64,000 nucleotides of DNA from Janthinobacterium sp. TND4EL3 (GCF_900156175.1 NZ_FTMV01000003.1:1-64000), one strand, 5' to 3'; positions 42,999-52,470 are shown, counted from the first letter of the stretch. The notes: generated from the sequence alone by a model not told the origin. Made by a program: numbers and translations.

Positions 42999-45900
42999 AT
43001 GTCTAATTCACTCTATCAACGCCTGCGTGCCAGCCTGAGCGCCCTGTATGGCTCGTCGATCTATGGCGCGCTGCTGCTGGTGGTTTTCGGCGGCCTGGTC
43101 CTTCCTGCCATCATCGGCAGCTACCTGCTCGTGGGCGTGCATGAACGCCAGTCGGCGCGCACCAGCCTGAACGAGGCCTTGCAGCGCAATGCCGACATCC
43201 TCGCGCTGGGCATGCAGGAGTCGCTGTGGAACATGAATGCGGAATCGGCACACTCGCTGGTCGAATCCGTGATGCGCGACCGCGCCGTGCTGCTGGTGAA
43301 GGTGCTGGGGCAGGGGGATACCGAATTCATCAGCCTGCGGGCGCCGCAGCGGCCCGTGGGGAATGTGTACCGCACCGGGCGCGACATCCTCGTGCGCGGC
43401 GAACGCATCGGCCACGTCGTCGTCGAGATGGATGATGCGCGCAGCCAGCAGGAGTTGCGCGAAAAGCAGGTCGCTTACATTTTCGTGCTGGGCGCGCAGC
43501 TGGCCGTGTCGATGGCGCTGATCGTGCTGTTCCTGAACCGCCGCCTGCTCAAGCCGCTGCGCCGCCTGATGCGTTTTTCCGACCGCCTGTCGCACGGCGA
43601 TTTCGACACGCGCCTCGATTCGGGCAGCAATGACGAGCTGGGCCGGCTGACCGCCCAGCTGGAACAGATGCGCGCGGCCATCCGCCAGCTGTTCGAGGAC
43701 GTGGGCCAGCGCGAGGAGCGCTTCCGCACCATCGTCACGCAGGTGCCGGGCGCCGTCTTCCGCTACCGGCCCGACGGCCCCATCGACTTCGTCAGCGATG
43801 CCATCGAAGAGATCGCCGGCTATTCGGCGCGCCAGTTCATGCGCGGCAGCACGCATGCGTGGGCCGACCTGATCTGCCCGGAAGACCGCCGCGAACACCG
43901 CCGCGCCGTCAAGCAGGCCGTGCTCGAGGTGCGGCCATATGCGCTGGAATACCGCATCATCGACGCCCTCGGCACCGAACGCTGGGTGGCGGAGAATGGC
44001 CAGCCGCAGGCGGGCGGGCAGGGCGTGACCTGGGTCGACGGCATCATCGCCGACATCAGCCAGCGCAAGCACCACGAAATGCGCATCGAGGCGCTGCTGA
44101 CCGAGCAGAGCGCGATTCTCGACAACGTCATGTTCGGCGTGATGTTCGTGCGCCACCGCCGCATCGTTTCCGTGAACCGCCGCTGCGAGGAGCTGTTCGG
44201 CTATGATCCAGGTCAAATGATGGGCAGTTCGACCGCCATCGTCTTCACTTCCTCGTATGATTTCGAGGAGGCGGGCGAGCGCCAGTACCCGGCCCTGGCG
44301 GCCGGCGGCGATTTCAGCGAAGAGCGCCAGTACCAGCGCCGCGACGGCAGCCTGTTCTGGGCGCTGGTGAGCGGCTGCGCCCTCGATCCGCAGCGCGCCA
44401 ACGAAGGCAGCATCTGGGTGTATGCAGACATCACGGCGCGCAAGGAGGCGGAGGAAAAGCTGCGCCTGTCGGCCACCGTGCTCGAACACATCGCCGACGG
44501 CGTGATGGTGGTCGACGCGAAAGGCATCATCGTCACCGTCAACCCGGCGTTTACGCAGATCACCGGTTACACCGAAGCGGAGGCGCTGGGCCGGCATTCA
44601 TCGCTGAACCGCTCGGCGCGCCACGACGCGGCGTTCTACCAGGCCCTGTGGGACGAGCTGATCGCCAGCGGCTTCTGGCGCGGCGAAGTCTGGCACCAGC
44701 GCAAGAACGGTGAAGTCTACCTCGAGTGGCTGACCATCAGCGCCGTGCGCGACACGCGCGCCGTCACCACCCATTACGTAGGCGTGTTCAGCGACATCAC
44801 CCTGATCAAGGAGTCGCAGGAAAAGCTCGACCACATGGCGCACCACGACCCGCTGACGGCGCTGCCGAACCGCCTGCTGTTCCACGACCGCCTGCAGCAC
44901 GCGCTGCTGCGCGCCGCGCGCGACCAGGAGCAGCTGGCCGTGCTGTTCATCGACCTGGACCGCTTCAAGAACGTCAACGACACCCTGGGCCACCATGTGG
45001 GCGATGAACTGCTGCAAAAGGTGGCCGGGCAGCTGTCGGCGCGCCTGCGCGAAGGCGACACCCTGGCGCGCCTGGGCGGCGATGAATTCATCGTGTTGCT
45101 CGAAGGCATAGACGGCGAGTATGGCGCGACGCAGGTGGCCGAAAAGCTGATGACCATGTTCGACCAGCCGTTCACGGTGGCCGGCCACGAATTGTTCGTC
45201 ACCTGCAGCGTGGGCATCAGCCTGTATCCGGACGATGCGCTGGACTTGAACATGCTGATCCGCAATGCCGACGTGGCCATGTACCAGGCCAAGGCGCGCG
45301 GGCGCAACGGCTACCGCTTCTATGCGCCGTCGATGACGGGCGAGGGCGTCGAGCGCCTGCGTCTGGAAACCTTTTTGCGCCGCTCGCTGGAAAAGAACGA
45401 GATGTTCCTCAATTACCAGCCGCAGGTGGAAATCGACACGGGCCGTCTGGTGGGCGTCGAGGCGCTCGTGCGCTGGAACCATCCGGAACTGGGCCTGGTC
45501 CCGCCGGCCCGCTTCATCCCGCTGGCCGAGGACAGCGGCTTCATCAACCAGCTCGGCAAATGGGTGCTCGACGAGGCGTGCCGCCAGATGATGCGCTGGC
45601 AGGCGCAGGGCTTGCATGTGCCGAAGATGGCCGTGAATCTGTCCGTGAAACAGTTCGAGCGGGGCAGCATTGCCGGCATGGTGGCCGATATCTTGCAGGA
45701 AACGGGCCTGGAGCCGCAGCGGCTGCAGCTGGAAGTGACGGAATCGGTGATCATGAACACGGGCGACGCCCTGGGTTTCATCAACGACTTGCACGCCATC
45801 GGCGTGGGCCTGGCCATCGACGACTTCGGCACCGGCTATTCCTCGCTGGCCTATTTGAAGCAATTGCCCGTGCAGACGCTGAAGATCGACCGCTCCTTCA

Positions 45901-46115
45901 TCAAGGATATCTCGACGGACGTCAACGACGAAGCGATCGCCATTGCCATCATCCAGCTGGGCAAGAGCATGCAATTGTCCGTCATCGCCGAAGGCGTGGA
46001 GACGGAAGAGCAGGCGGCCTTCCTGCTGCGCCACGGCTGCAAGCTGGCGCAAGGCTATTTTTATAGCCGTCCGGTGCTGGCACAGGATATGCTGGAGCGC
46101 TGGAGCGATCATTAA
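42999..46115 (+). CDS. Membrane PAS-GGDEF-EAL c-di-GMP signalling protein
   Basis: The 1038-residue inner-membrane protein has two membrane segments around a periplasmic sensor (about residues 25-175), a HAMP (about 185-240), three PAS domains (about 245-370, 375-500, 500-615), a GGDEF domain with intact GGDEF at 693-697 and an I-site RxxD before it (REGD), and an EAL domain with E821-A-L823 (VGVEALVRWNHP), DDFGTGYSSL and AEGVETEEQ all present. It could make and degrade c-di-GMP. ATG 42999 is chosen over a TTG at 42984. The following gene starts 18 nt later. Confidence 0.95.
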   Translation: MSNSLYQRLRASLSALYGSSIYGALLLVVFGGLVLPAIIGSYLLVGVHERQSARTSLNEALQRNADILALGMQESLWNMNAESAHSLVESVMRDRAVLLVKVLGQGDTEFISLRAPQRPVGNVYRTGRDILVRGERIGHVVVEMDDARSQQELREKQVAYIFVLGAQLAVSMALIVLFLNRRLLKPLRRLMRFSDRLSHGDFDTRLDSGSNDELGRLTAQLEQMRAAIRQLFEDVGQREERFRTIVTQVPGAVFRYRPDGPIDFVSDAIEEIAGYSARQFMRGSTHAWADLICPEDRREHRRAVKQAVLEVRPYALEYRIIDALGTERWVAENGQPQAGGQGVTWVDGIIADISQRKHHEMRIEALLTEQSAILDNVMFGVMFVRHRRIVSVNRRCEELFGYDPGQMMGSSTAIVFTSSYDFEEAGERQYPALAAGGDFSEERQYQRRDGSLFWALVSGCALDPQRANEGSIWVYADITARKEAEEKLRLSATVLEHIADGVMVVDAKGIIVTVNPAFTQITGYTEAEALGRHSSLNRSARHDAAFYQALWDELIASGFWRGEVWHQRKNGEVYLEWLTISAVRDTRAVTTHYVGVFSDITLIKESQEKLDHMAHHDPLTALPNRLLFHDRLQHALLRAARDQEQLAVLFIDLDRFKNVNDTLGHHVGDELLQKVAGQLSARLREGDTLARLGGDEFIVLLEGIDGEYGATQVAEKLMTMFDQPFTVAGHELFVTCSVGISLYPDDALDLNMLIRNADVAMYQAKARGRNGYRFYAPSMTGEGVERLRLETFLRRSLEKNEMFLNYQPQVEIDTGRLVGVEALVRWNHPELGLVPPARFIPLAEDSGFINQLGKWVLDEACRQMMRWQAQGLHVPKMAVNLSVKQFERGSIAGMVADILQETGLEPQRLQLEVTESVIMNTGDALGFINDLHAIGVGLAIDDFGTGYSSLAYLKQLPVQTLKIDRSFIKDISTDVNDEAIAIAIIQLGKSMQLSVIAEGVETEEQAAFLLRHGCKLAQGYFYSRPVLAQDMLERWSDH

Positions 46116-46133
46116 CCAAATAGAGGGTATGCC

Positions 46134-48407
46134 ATGGCCGGAGAAAAAAATACGTCGCGCCGCCGTTTCCTGCTCGGCGGCCTCGGCCTCGGCGTGGCCG
46201 GCGTGGGTGCCCTGGTGCTGGGCTGGGGCGTGCTGCCGCCGCGCCAGCGCCTGAACGGCAGTGCGCCGCTGGCCGTGCCCGGCGGCGCCGTGGCCCTGAA
46301 CGGCTGGCTGGCCATCCAGGCCGACGGCACGGTGCTGCTGGCCATGCCGCGCAGCGAGATGGGGCAGGGCGTGCACACGGCCCTGCCCATGCTGGTGGCC
46401 GAGGAGCTCGACGTGCCTTTGAGCAGCGTCAAGCTGATCCAGGCGCCCATGGATAAAATCTTCGGCAATGTGGCCATGCTCAAGGATAGCCTGCCCTTCC
46501 ACCCGGACGACCAGGGCCGCGTCAAAGCGCTGGCGCAGTGGACGGTGGCCAAGGCCGCGCGCGAGCTGGGCGTGGTCGTCACGGGCGGCTCGTCGAGCGT
46601 GAAGGATGGCTGGGGCCCCATGCGCGAGGCGGGCGCCTGCGCGCGCGCCATGCTGCTGCAAGCCGCCGCCGCGCAGTGGCAGGTGCCGGCCGCGCAATGC
46701 CGTACGGAGAATGGCGAAGTCAAGCACCCGGACGGGCGGCGCGCCACTTACGCCAGCCTGGCGCAGCGCGCCGCCGCCATCGATCCCGGCGCGCCCGTGC
46801 TGAAACTGCCCAAGGATTTCAAACTGATCGGCCAGCCGGCGCCGCGCCGCGACACGCCGTCGAAAGTCAATGGCAGCGCGCGTTTCGGCATCGATGCGCG
46901 CCCGCCCGGCATGCTGTACGCGGCCCTGCAGCTGCCGCCGCGTCTCGGCGATACCGTTGCTTCGTTCGACGCGGCGAGCGTGCTGGCGCTGCCCGGCGTG
47001 CAGAAGGTGGCGGACCTGACGGCGGCGCTGGGCCAGCGCGGTGTCTCCTGCGTGGCCGTCGTGGCCGACACGTACTGGCGCGCGAAGACGGCCGCCGCCG
47101 CCCTGGCCGTGCAGTGGACGGCGGGGCCGCAGGCGGGCTTGTCCAGCGACGCCGTGTATGCCGATTTTTCTCGCCTGCTCGATGGCGACGCCGGTTTTGC
47201 CTATTATGCCAGCGGCGAGGTCGAAGGCAAGGCGGCGCAGGCCTTGCGCAGCGTCAAGGCCGAGTACCGCGCGCCTTTCCTCGCCCACGCGGCCATGGAA
47301 CCCGTCAACTGCACCGCGCAGGTGAAAAATGGCAAGGTGATGCTGTGGGTCTCCACGCAGGCGCCCGGCATCGCCGTCGACGTGGCGGCGAAGGTGGCCG
47401 GCGTCGATGCGCAGGACGTGGCCATCGACGTGCTGCTGCTCGGCGGCGGTTTCGGCCGCCGCCTGGAAGTGGACATGATTGCGCAAGCCGTGGCCATCGC
47501 CCTGCAGTGCCATGGCGCGCCCGTGCAACTGGTGTGGACGCGCGAGCAGGACACGCAGCACGATATGTACCGTCCCGCCGCGTTGGCCCGCTTTGCGGCC
47601 CGCCTCGACGAGCATGGCCGCATCGCGTCCTGGGACAACAAATCCGTCAGCGCTTCCATCACGCACCAGTTTTTGCGGCGCAATTTCGGCCTGCCCGGCG
47701 CGGGCCCGGACAAGACCACGGCCGAAGGTGAATTCGACATGCCGTATGAAATCGCCAACCAGCGCATCGCCCACGTGATCGCCGACAGTGCCGTGCCGGT
47801 CGGCTACTGGCGCTCGGTCGGGCATTCGCACAACGCATTCTTCAAGGAAAGTTTTATCGATGAGCTGGCGCACGCGGCGGGGCAGGACGGCATCGCCTTC
47901 CGCCGCGCCATGCTGGTGCAGCATCCGCGCCACCTGGCTGTGCTCGACGCGGCCGTCAGCAAGGCGGGCACTGCGCCACCGGGCCATGCGCACGGCGTGG
48001 CCCTGCACCAGTCGTTCGGCAGCATCGTCGCGCAAGTGGCGCAGGTATCGGTGGAAAACGGCGAGATCCGCGTGCAGCGCGTCGTTTGCGCCATCGATTG
48101 CGGCATCGCCGTCAATCCGAACATCATCGCCCAGCAGATGGAGTCGGCCGTGCTGTTCGGCCTGTCGGCGGCGCTGGGCGGCGAAATCACCTTCAAGGAT
48201 GGCAAAGTCGAGCAGAGCAACTTCCACGACTATCCCGTGCTGCGCATGGGGCAAACGCCCGAGGTGGAAACCATCATCATCGCCAGCGCGGAACACCCCG
48301 AAGGCGTGGGCGAGCCGGGCACGCCGCCGATTGCGCCGGCCGTGGCCAACGCCGTCTTCAGCTTGACGGGAAAACGGCTGCGCAGCCTGCCGCTGCGCCT
48401 GGGGTAA
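46134..48407 (+). CDS. Molybdopterin-binding aldehyde/isoquinoline dehydrogenase subunit, orphan
   Basis: The 757-residue protein is a Tat-exported large subunit of the xanthine dehydrogenase family, most like IorB/isoquinoline 1-oxidoreductase beta subunit. It has a twin-arginine signal (SRRRFLLGG, residues 6-14), PRSEMGQGVHTALPML and FGRRLEVDM motifs for the cofactor, and the catalytic glutamate E727 in GVGEPGTPP. Such enzymes need a small [2Fe-2S] subunit and usually a cytochrome; neither is beside it. It follows the GGDEF-EAL gene by 18 nt. The ribosome site is GAGGGTATGCC. Repeat copy C is 10 nt after the stop. Confidence 0.88.
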   Translation: MAGEKNTSRRRFLLGGLGLGVAGVGALVLGWGVLPPRQRLNGSAPLAVPGGAVALNGWLAIQADGTVLLAMPRSEMGQGVHTALPMLVAEELDVPLSSVKLIQAPMDKIFGNVAMLKDSLPFHPDDQGRVKALAQWTVAKAARELGVVVTGGSSSVKDGWGPMREAGACARAMLLQAAAAQWQVPAAQCRTENGEVKHPDGRRATYASLAQRAAAIDPGAPVLKLPKDFKLIGQPAPRRDTPSKVNGSARFGIDARPPGMLYAALQLPPRLGDTVASFDAASVLALPGVQKVADLTAALGQRGVSCVAVVADTYWRAKTAAAALAVQWTAGPQAGLSSDAVYADFSRLLDGDAGFAYYASGEVEGKAAQALRSVKAEYRAPFLAHAAMEPVNCTAQVKNGKVMLWVSTQAPGIAVDVAAKVAGVDAQDVAIDVLLLGGGFGRRLEVDMIAQAVAIALQCHGAPVQLVWTREQDTQHDMYRPAALARFAARLDEHGRIASWDNKSVSASITHQFLRRNFGLPGAGPDKTTAEGEFDMPYEIANQRIAHVIADSAVPVGYWRSVGHSHNAFFKESFIDELAHAAGQDGIAFRRAMLVQHPRHLAVLDAAVSKAGTAPPGHAHGVALHQSFGSIVAQVAQVSVENGEIRVQRVVCAIDCGIAVNPNIIAQQMESAVLFGLSAALGGEITFKDGKVEQSNFHDYPVLRMGQTPEVETIIIASAEHPEGVGEPGTPPIAPAVANAVFSLTGKRLRSLPLRLG

Positions 48408-48416
48408 AGTTTATTA

Positions 48417-48540
48417 AGAACACCTAACAAAACCGTAGCGAGCGGCAGTGAGTTGTGGCTGAGAAGCGGAGCTGTGCGGATGCACGGTGAGCATCGGAGG
48501 CCGCAAATCGCGACGCGCAGTAGGTTTTGTCGGGTGTTCT
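48417..48540. repeat. Dispersed palindromic repeat, copy C (124 bp)
   Basis: The core AACCGTAGCGAGCGG ... CGCGACGCGCAGTAGG is the same as in copies A and D. The outer arms AGAACACCTAACAAAACC (48417-48434) and GGTTTTGTCGGGTGTTCT (48523-48540) pair at 16 of 18 positions. It lies 10 nt from the dehydrogenase stop and reaches into the stop codon of the convergent thioredoxin-like gene. Confidence 0.85.
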
Positions 48541-48967
48541 AGGCCAGGGTGGCGGCCAGCAAGTTGCGCAGATTGCAGTCGCGCTGCCAGTCGCGCCGCT
48601 CCTGCGTGCTGGTGGCCAGCGCCGCCAGTTCGGCCGCGCTGAGCGCCTGCTGCGCCTGCACCATGCGGTGCGCCAGGCCGCCGTCGGGCAGCACGGTGCC
48701 GAAGAAGGCGACCTGGTCTTCGCGCTGGATCAGCAGGGTGGGGAAGTTGTCGATGTCGAGGTCGCCCACCACATCGGCCTGGTCTTCGATGTCGATCCAG
48801 ACGAAGAGCGTGTCCGGGTGGCGCGCGGCCAGTTCCTCGAACGTGGCGCGGTAACTGCCGCAGGTGCCGCACCACAGCGCGCACAGGCAGGCCACGGTCC
48901 AGCGGGGGCCGGCCAGGGCTGCCGCGATGTCGGCGCGGTTATCGGTCGTAAGGGTCAGGCTGTGCAT
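48539..48967 (-). CDS. Thioredoxin-like protein
   Basis: The 142-residue thioredoxin-fold protein has the redox motif WCGTC in LCALWCGTCGSYRATF (residues about 30-45) and the cis-proline region IDNFPTLLI. The second part is helical and longer than in thioredoxin. There is no signal peptide, so it should be cytoplasmic. It may be a thiol oxidoreductase of the YbbN or DUF953-like kind. ATG 48967 is the natural start; the open frame goes on upstream without family match. Confidence 0.8.
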   Translation of the reverse strand: MHSLTLTTDNRADIAAALAGPRWTVACLCALWCGTCGSYRATFEELAARHPDTLFVWIDIEDQADVVGDLDIDNFPTLLIQREDQVAFFGTVLPDGGLAHRMVQAQQALSAAELAALATSTQERRDWQRDCNLRNLLAATLA

Positions 48968-49244
48968 GGCTGTCGATATCAGTAGGGCGGATGGGCGCGG
49001 GGCGCCCGATGCGCGTATTCTACCGCGCCCGGCCAGCGCAGTCCCGAGAATGCATGAGCTTGTTTGCCCGTGTTTTTTGATGTAACTCACCTTTCTAGTG
49101 GATAATGCTGGTAATTGCGCGCTGATTACGCTGGTCCATGCTGTTTCCTGGCCCCGCAGCCTGACTCCTCCAGTCTGTTTTCACGCCCTGCCCGGTGTCA
49201 GCGCTCCCGCCTTTGTTTATTTTTATTATGGAATTAGCCAGCTT

Positions 49245-50162
49245 ATGTTGAGTTACCGCCACGCCTTTCACGCGGGTAATCACGCCGATGTGTTGAAACA
49301 TTATGTGCAGATTCAGTTGTTGCAATATCTGAATCAAAAAGATACCGCCTATAGTTATATCGATACCCATTCCGGCGCGGGCGTATATGCGCTCGACGGC
49401 GGTTATGCGTCGAAAAATGCCGAGTACGAAACGGGCATCGCGCCCCTGTGGGATCGCACGGACTGGCCCGCTTCGCTGGCCGACTACATGAAGCTGATCA
49501 AGGAAATGAATCCGAGCGGCAAGATGCGCTACTACCCGGGTTCGCCGTACTGCGCCGACAAGGTCAGCCGCGAGCAAGACCGCCTGCGCCTGTTCGAGCT
49601 GCATCCTGCCGACGCCAAGATTCTGGCTGATAACTTCCGCAAGGTCGAGGCGCATGCGCTGGCCCAGGGCGAGCGTCCCACCGTGCGCGGCAAGCGCGTC
49701 ATCATCACCAAGGCCGACGGCTTCCAGAGCCTGAAGGCCCTGCTGCCGCCGCCATCGCGCCGCGCGCTGGTGCTGATCGACCCGCCGTACGAAGACAAGA
49801 TGGATTACCGCAAGGTCAAGGACACCCTGGCCGACGCGCTCGTGCGCTTCCCGTCGGGCATGTACGCCGTCTGGTACCCGGTGCTGCAGCGCATGGAATC
49901 GCGCCAGTTTGCCGACAAGCTCAAGCAGCTGCCCAGTTCGGACTGGCTGCACGTGACCCTGACCGTCAACACGCCGTCGCCGGACGGTTTTGGCTTGCAC
50001 AGCAGCGGCATGTTCATCTTGAACCCGCCGTACACGCTGGAGCCGATGTTGCGCGAAGTCATGCCGTACCTGGTGAAGGTATTGGGCCGCGACGATGGCG
50101 CGAAGTTCGTATTGGAAACGGGCAAGGGCGGACAGAAGAATACGGGCACGAGAAGGGTGTAG
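49245..50162 (+). CDS. rlmJ: 23S rRNA (adenine(2030)-N6)-methyltransferase
   Basis: The 305-residue enzyme methylates A2030 of 23S rRNA with SAM. The opening MLSYRHAFHAGNHADVLKHY, IDTHSGAGVY (SAM site) and the catalytic DPPY at 179-182 (IDPPYEDK) are characteristic of RlmJ, and the length is slightly above E. coli (280). ATG 49245 marks the conserved MLSYRH start. A strong bidirectional terminator separates it from the convergent RsmI-like gene. Confidence 0.95.
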   Translation: MLSYRHAFHAGNHADVLKHYVQIQLLQYLNQKDTAYSYIDTHSGAGVYALDGGYASKNAEYETGIAPLWDRTDWPASLADYMKLIKEMNPSGKMRYYPGSPYCADKVSREQDRLRLFELHPADAKILADNFRKVEAHALAQGERPTVRGKRVIITKADGFQSLKALLPPPSRRALVLIDPPYEDKMDYRKVKDTLADALVRFPSGMYAVWYPVLQRMESRQFADKLKQLPSSDWLHVTLTVNTPSPDGFGLHSSGMFILNPPYTLEPMLREVMPYLVKVLGRDDGAKFVLETGKGGQKNTGTRRV

Positions 50163-50189
50163 TCATGCTCGGCTTGGTCGTGCCGCAAT

Positions 50190-50228
50190 AAAAAACGCCA
50201 CGGGTAATGTGCCCGTGGCGTTTTTTTT
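50190..50228. terminator. Bidirectional terminator
   Basis: A-run, perfect stem ACGCCACGGG/CCCGTGGCGT with a short loop, and a run of eight or nine T (to 50228). It serves the convergent rlmJ and RsmI-like genes. Confidence 0.92.
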
Positions 50229-50240
50229 ATGGCTGAGGAA

Positions 50241-50990
50241 TTACTGTCCCAGCAACAAGAACACGGTCGGTTTCTTGTGGAAGTCCGGTGCCTTGCCGGC
50301 GGCCAATTGTTTCTTCCACTGGCCGCCATTCCGCGTCTGTACGCTTTCCGTGTCCAGGCTCAGGTCGGTGGCCACGCAGATCAGGGTCGATGGCGCGCAT
50401 TGGGCTACCAGCGCTTCGAGCATGGCGGCGTTGCGGTACGGCGTCTCGATGAAGAGCTGGGTCTGCTTTTCATTGCGCGAACGGCTTTCCAGTTCCTTGA
50501 GGCGCTTGGCGCGCAGGGCCGCATCCGTGGGCAGGTAGCCGTTGAAGGCGAAGCTCTGGCCGTTCAGGCCGCTGGCCATCACGGCCAGCAAAATCGACGA
50601 CGGCCCCACCAGCGGACGCACCTTGATGCCGTGCTGGTGCGCCAGGCGCACGAGGTCGGCGCCAGGGTCGGCCACGGCGGGCACGCCCGCCTCCGACACG
50701 AGGCCCGCGTCGCGTCCCGCCAGCAGCGGCGCCAGCAAGCCGGCCAGCGCTTGCGCCGGGGTATTGACGTTGAGTTCGGAAATCGTGATTTCCTGCAGCG
50801 GCCTGGCCAGCGGATGCTGGTTGCCGATCAGTTTCAGGAAGGCGCGCGCCGTCTTGGCGTTTTCCGCAACGAAATAATCGAGTTGCGAGGTGAGGTGCCG
50901 CACCTGCTCGGGAATGATGCGGGCCAGCGGGTCGATGGCGCCGTCGGACAGGCCGAGGTGGTTGGGGATCAGGTACAGGGTGCCAGTCAT
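50241..50990 (-). CDS. RsmI-like SAM-dependent methyltransferase
   Basis: The 249-residue protein is a tetrapyrrole-methylase-fold methyltransferase related to RsmI (16S rRNA C1402 2'-O-methylation). It has GTLYLIPNHLG, LVSEAGVPAVADPGADLV and VGPSSILLAVMASGL, the family signatures. The length is below that of E. coli RsmI (286), so it may be a paralogue with another target. It precedes the Maf gene in genome order but is transcribed downstream of it. Start ATG 50990. Confidence 0.85.
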   Translation of the reverse strand: MTGTLYLIPNHLGLSDGAIDPLARIIPEQVRHLTSQLDYFVAENAKTARAFLKLIGNQHPLARPLQEITISELNVNTPAQALAGLLAPLLAGRDAGLVSEAGVPAVADPGADLVRLAHQHGIKVRPLVGPSSILLAVMASGLNGQSFAFNGYLPTDAALRAKRLKELESRSRNEKQTQLFIETPYRNAAMLEALVAQCAPSTLICVATDLSLDTESVQTRNGGQWKKQLAAGKAPDFHKKPTVFLLLGQ

Positions 50991-51008
50991 ATTCTTCTTG
51001 TGGGGAAA

Positions 51009-51617
51009 TTAAAGGGTGAAAAACGCCACGCCCGCCTTGCGCAGCATGCCCGTCAGGGCGATCAGCGGCAAGCCGGTGAGGGCGGTCGGGTCCGTGCTGT
51101 CGATACGTTCGAGCAGGGCGATGCCCAGGCCCTCGTTCTTGGCGCTGCCGGCGCAGTCGTAGGGCTGCTCGATGCGCAGGTAGGCGTCCAGTTCGGCATC
51201 GGGCACGTCGCGCACGGTGACGAGGGTCTGCACATCTTCCACTTGCGCCACGGCGGGCGCCTTGCGCCCGTCGAGCAGGCACAGTGCCGTGTGGAACACG
51301 GTCTGGCGCCCGCGCATGGCTTGCAGCTGCCGCAGGGCGTTGGCATGGTTGCCCGGCTTGCCGATCTGCGCGCCGTCCAGGGTGGCGACCTGGTCTGAGC
51401 CGATGACGAGGCTGCCAGGGAAACGGTCGAGCACGGCCTGCGCCTTGGCCTGCGCCAGGCGCAGGGCCGTGGCGCTGGGGCTTTCGCCTGGCAGGGGACT
51501 TTCGTCGAGATCGGGCACGGCCACCTCGAAAGGCAGGCGCAGGCGTTGCAGCAATTGCTTGCGGTAGGTTGAACTCGATGCAAGAATCAAGCGCAATGGG
51601 GCGGAAGTTGGTATCAT
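51009..51617 (-). CDS. Maf-family nucleoside triphosphate pyrophosphatase
   Basis: The 202-residue protein is a Maf/YceF-type house-cleaning pyrophosphatase, likely for 7-methyl-GTP. LILASSSTYRKQLLQRL (residues 9-25) is the Maf signature, and SDQVATLDG and TALCLL follow. It lies in the genome just before the yceD-rpmF-plsX cluster, divergent from it, as E. coli yceF is. Start ATG 51617. Confidence 0.9.
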   Translation of the reverse strand: MIPTSAPLRLILASSSTYRKQLLQRLRLPFEVAVPDLDESPLPGESPSATALRLAQAKAQAVLDRFPGSLVIGSDQVATLDGAQIGKPGNHANALRQLQAMRGRQTVFHTALCLLDGRKAPAVAQVEDVQTLVTVRDVPDAELDAYLRIEQPYDCAGSAKNEGLGIALLERIDSTDPTALTGLPLIALTGMLRKAGVAFFTL

Positions 51618-51840
51618 TCGGTAGTGGATGACGGCCGGCATGGCCGCGCTGGTCGATGTCAGTGGGATTTCACGCAAATTCCCGGGCGCAGAGCCGATGA
51701 ATGAGGCTCCATGCGGCATGACGGTGTTGATGAAGTTGTCATGTTAATGGAAATGATTGCGTCAAAAAAGATGCTTAGCCTTTGACTCCGTGCTAAAAAC
51801 CCTGTTATTATCGCAGGTTTTCCGGGGAAATTTTCTACCA

Positions 51841-52338
51841 ATGAATGCTTTTGTGATCGACGCCTTTGATTTTTGTCGTATCAGCGGGAGCCGCGAGGGT
51901 GTAACTCCTGTCGCTGAAATGACCCGGTTGACCAAGGATTGTGCAGATGCTTCCGGCGAGATCGCCTGGAAGATCGTTGGTGGCACCAGCAAGCTGGGCT
52001 ACCCGCAACTGACCTTGTCGGTCAACGGCACCGTTCAGCTGGTATGCCAGCGCTGCCTGACTCCGTATGCTTACGCGATTGATTCTTCGACTGTTCTGAT
52101 GCTGGGCAAGGATGACGAGCATGCGGACGAGATCGAAGAAATCATCGATGATGAATCGATCGACGTGATCGTTGGCAGCCGCACCATGGATGCCGCGGCC
52201 CTGATCGAAGATGAAGCCTTGCTGGCCCTGCCGCAGGTACCCAAACACGACGTCTGCCCCGATACGGCGCAGCTCGATGCTCTCAAGACTGAAAAGAAGT
52301 CGCCGTTCGCGGCACTGAAAGACTTGAAGCCAGAATAA
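51841..52338 (+). CDS. yceD: YceD/DUF177 family protein
   Basis: The 165-residue protein is the YceD (DUF177) family member linked to 23S rRNA accumulation or ribosome assembly. LVCQRCLTPYAYAID carries the CxxC signature; a later single cysteine (KHDVCPDTAQ) is also typical. It is encoded next to rpmF in most proteobacteria, as here. The start ATG 51841 is the family start. Repeat copy D lies between it and rpmF. Confidence 0.92.
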   Translation: MNAFVIDAFDFCRISGSREGVTPVAEMTRLTKDCADASGEIAWKIVGGTSKLGYPQLTLSVNGTVQLVCQRCLTPYAYAIDSSTVLMLGKDDEHADEIEEIIDDESIDVIVGSRTMDAAALIEDEALLALPQVPKHDVCPDTAQLDALKTEKKSPFAALKDLKPE

Positions 52339-52350
52339 GTAGTGTAAGAA

Positions 52351-52470
52351 AGGAAGCCTTAAAAAACCGTAGCGAGCGGCCCGATATCGTCTTGAGTAGC
52401 GCAAGCGTACGGAAGTACTGAGCGCCGCCGAGGCGATAGCGGGACGCGCAGTAGGTTTTTTATGCCTCCT
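52351..52470. repeat. Dispersed palindromic repeat, copy D (120 bp)
   Basis: AACCGTAGCGAGCGG ... GACGCGCAGTAGGTT core as in the other copies. The outer arms TAAAAAACC and GGTTTTTTA, extended by AGG/CCT, are complementary but differ from the arms of the other copies. It starts 12 nt after the yceD stop, between yceD and rpmF, so it separates two normally co-transcribed genes. Confidence 0.85.

Noticed and set aside
44598..48296. Very long open frame (more than 1200 codons) on the minus strand opposite the GGDEF-EAL and dehydrogenase genes
   Set aside because: It lies antisense to two genes with full sets of catalytic motifs, has no ribosome site and is rich in His, Ala, Arg, Gln and Val as expected of a GC-rich shadow frame.
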